Below are positions 5,842 to 6,129 of a stretch of 6,129 nt of DNA, piece by piece (the stretch's first letter is position 1; every line of letters starts with the position of its first letter). The stretch lies in contig JACDGR010000219.1 of assembly GCA_013821525.1 (NCBI GenBank), positions 1 to 6,129 on the forward strand, read 5' to 3'. Below the pieces are notes generated by a model. That model made no database searches. It had not been told where the DNA came from and worked only from the letters and a program-made list of their open reading frames with translations. The DNA is from Actinomycetota bacterium. GTDB lineage: Bacteria; Actinomycetota; Thermoleophilia; Gaiellales; Gaiellaceae. The position numbers were made by a program, and so were the translations under genes.

Positions 5842-6129
5842 CTAGGAGGCGAGCCTGGGCGGCGAGCTCGGCGGGCGCCACCGCTTGATCCCCGCCGTGA
5901 GCGAGGTCGGTCCACCCGGTCTCGTCTCGAGGGTCAACGTCCCGTCGAGCATCTCGAGCCGTCGGCGCATGCCGGTCAATCCGAGGCGTGCCCTTCCGTC
6001 GACCCCGTCAGCGTCAGCGGGCTGGAACCCGACGCCGTTGTCGATGATGCGGAGGTAGATCACGTCGCCCGTGTCGATCAGGCTGATCCGAACCTCGGTC
6101 GCCTGCGCGTGGCGCGCGACGTTCGTGAG
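5842..6129 (-). CDS. Sensor histidine kinase, C-terminal ATPase domain (5' partial)
   Basis: The last 95 residues of a kinase whose start lies beyond the right edge. The frame is open to the window end and stops at TAG 5844-5842. It begins inside the N box, LTNVARHA, as in NarL/DesK-type (HPK7, HisKA_3) kinases. IIDNGVGF (28-35 of the visible part) is the G1 box, RLGLTGMRRRLEMLDGTLTLET (48-69) holds the G2 box and the usual GGTL strand, and RPGGPTSLTAGI closes the ATPase fold. The tail KRWRPPSSPPRLAS is not conserved. The phospho-accepting histidine and sensor regions are not in view, so the signal cannot be guessed. A GTG at 6063 opens a shorter frame but would remove the N box, so it is not the start. 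Position and orientation make it the likely partner of the downstream NarL-type regulator. Confidence 0.88.
   Translation of the reverse strand, partial: LTNVARHAQATEVRISLIDTGDVIYLRIIDNGVGFQPADADGVDGRARLGLTGMRRRLEMLDGTLTLETRPGGPTSLTAGIKRWRPPSSPPRLAS

Noticed and set aside
5079..5888. A 269-codon plus-strand open frame opposite the response regulator
   Set aside because: It mirrors the codons of the regulator, has no recognisable domain, and the regulator itself has all catalytic residues.
1..6129. A defence system, mobile element, CRISPR array or RNA gene
   Set aside because: No repeat-spacer pattern, transposase or integrase motif, tRNA- or rRNA-like stretch, or long unexplained gap was found; coding genes with known family motifs fill nearly the whole window.

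Overview
The window is GC-rich (roughly two thirds G+C by eye), with strong G/C preference at third codon positions and GTG/TTG starts. That base use, a NarL-type two-component pair, and a secreted sugar-dehydrogenase-like protein with a PA14 extension suggest a high-GC actinobacterium, possibly of the Thermoleophilia (Gaiellales/Solirubrobacterales) type. This placement is inference; no marker gene is present. Six protein genes fill almost the whole window, two of them cut by its edges. I see no RNA gene, mobile element, CRISPR array or origin.

Layout. (1) 1-1554, minus strand: an exported glucose/sorbosone dehydrogenase-like beta-propeller protein, cut at its C-terminus just where a PA14-like domain begins. 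(2) 1555-1641: a divergent intergenic region with a perfect 7-bp inverted repeat close to the plus-strand start. (3) 1642-3884, plus strand: two glycosyltransferase genes that look like one operon, a cytoplasmic GT4-type enzyme and a multi-pass GT-C enzyme of the GT87/DUF2029 type. (4) 3888-6129, minus strand: read in transcription order, the C-terminal ATPase domain of a sensor histidine kinase (start beyond the window), a NarL/FixJ-type response regulator, and lhgO, an FAD-dependent L-2-hydroxyglutarate oxidase. The regulator stop and the lhgO start touch with no base between. The two arms converge with 3 bp between stop codons.

How the genes may work together. The GT pair probably builds or decorates a cell-envelope glycan or glycolipid: the GT4 would use nucleotide sugars on the inner face, and the GT-C enzyme would use polyprenyl-phosphate sugars at the outer face. 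The kinase and regulator form a cognate pair by position. LhgO is a metabolite-repair or lysine/glutarate-catabolism enzyme feeding electrons to quinone. Its tight coupling to a regulator gene is the most distinctive arrangement here, although every family is known. I found no convincing evidence for an undescribed system; the points worth checking are mainly arrangement and regulatory structure.
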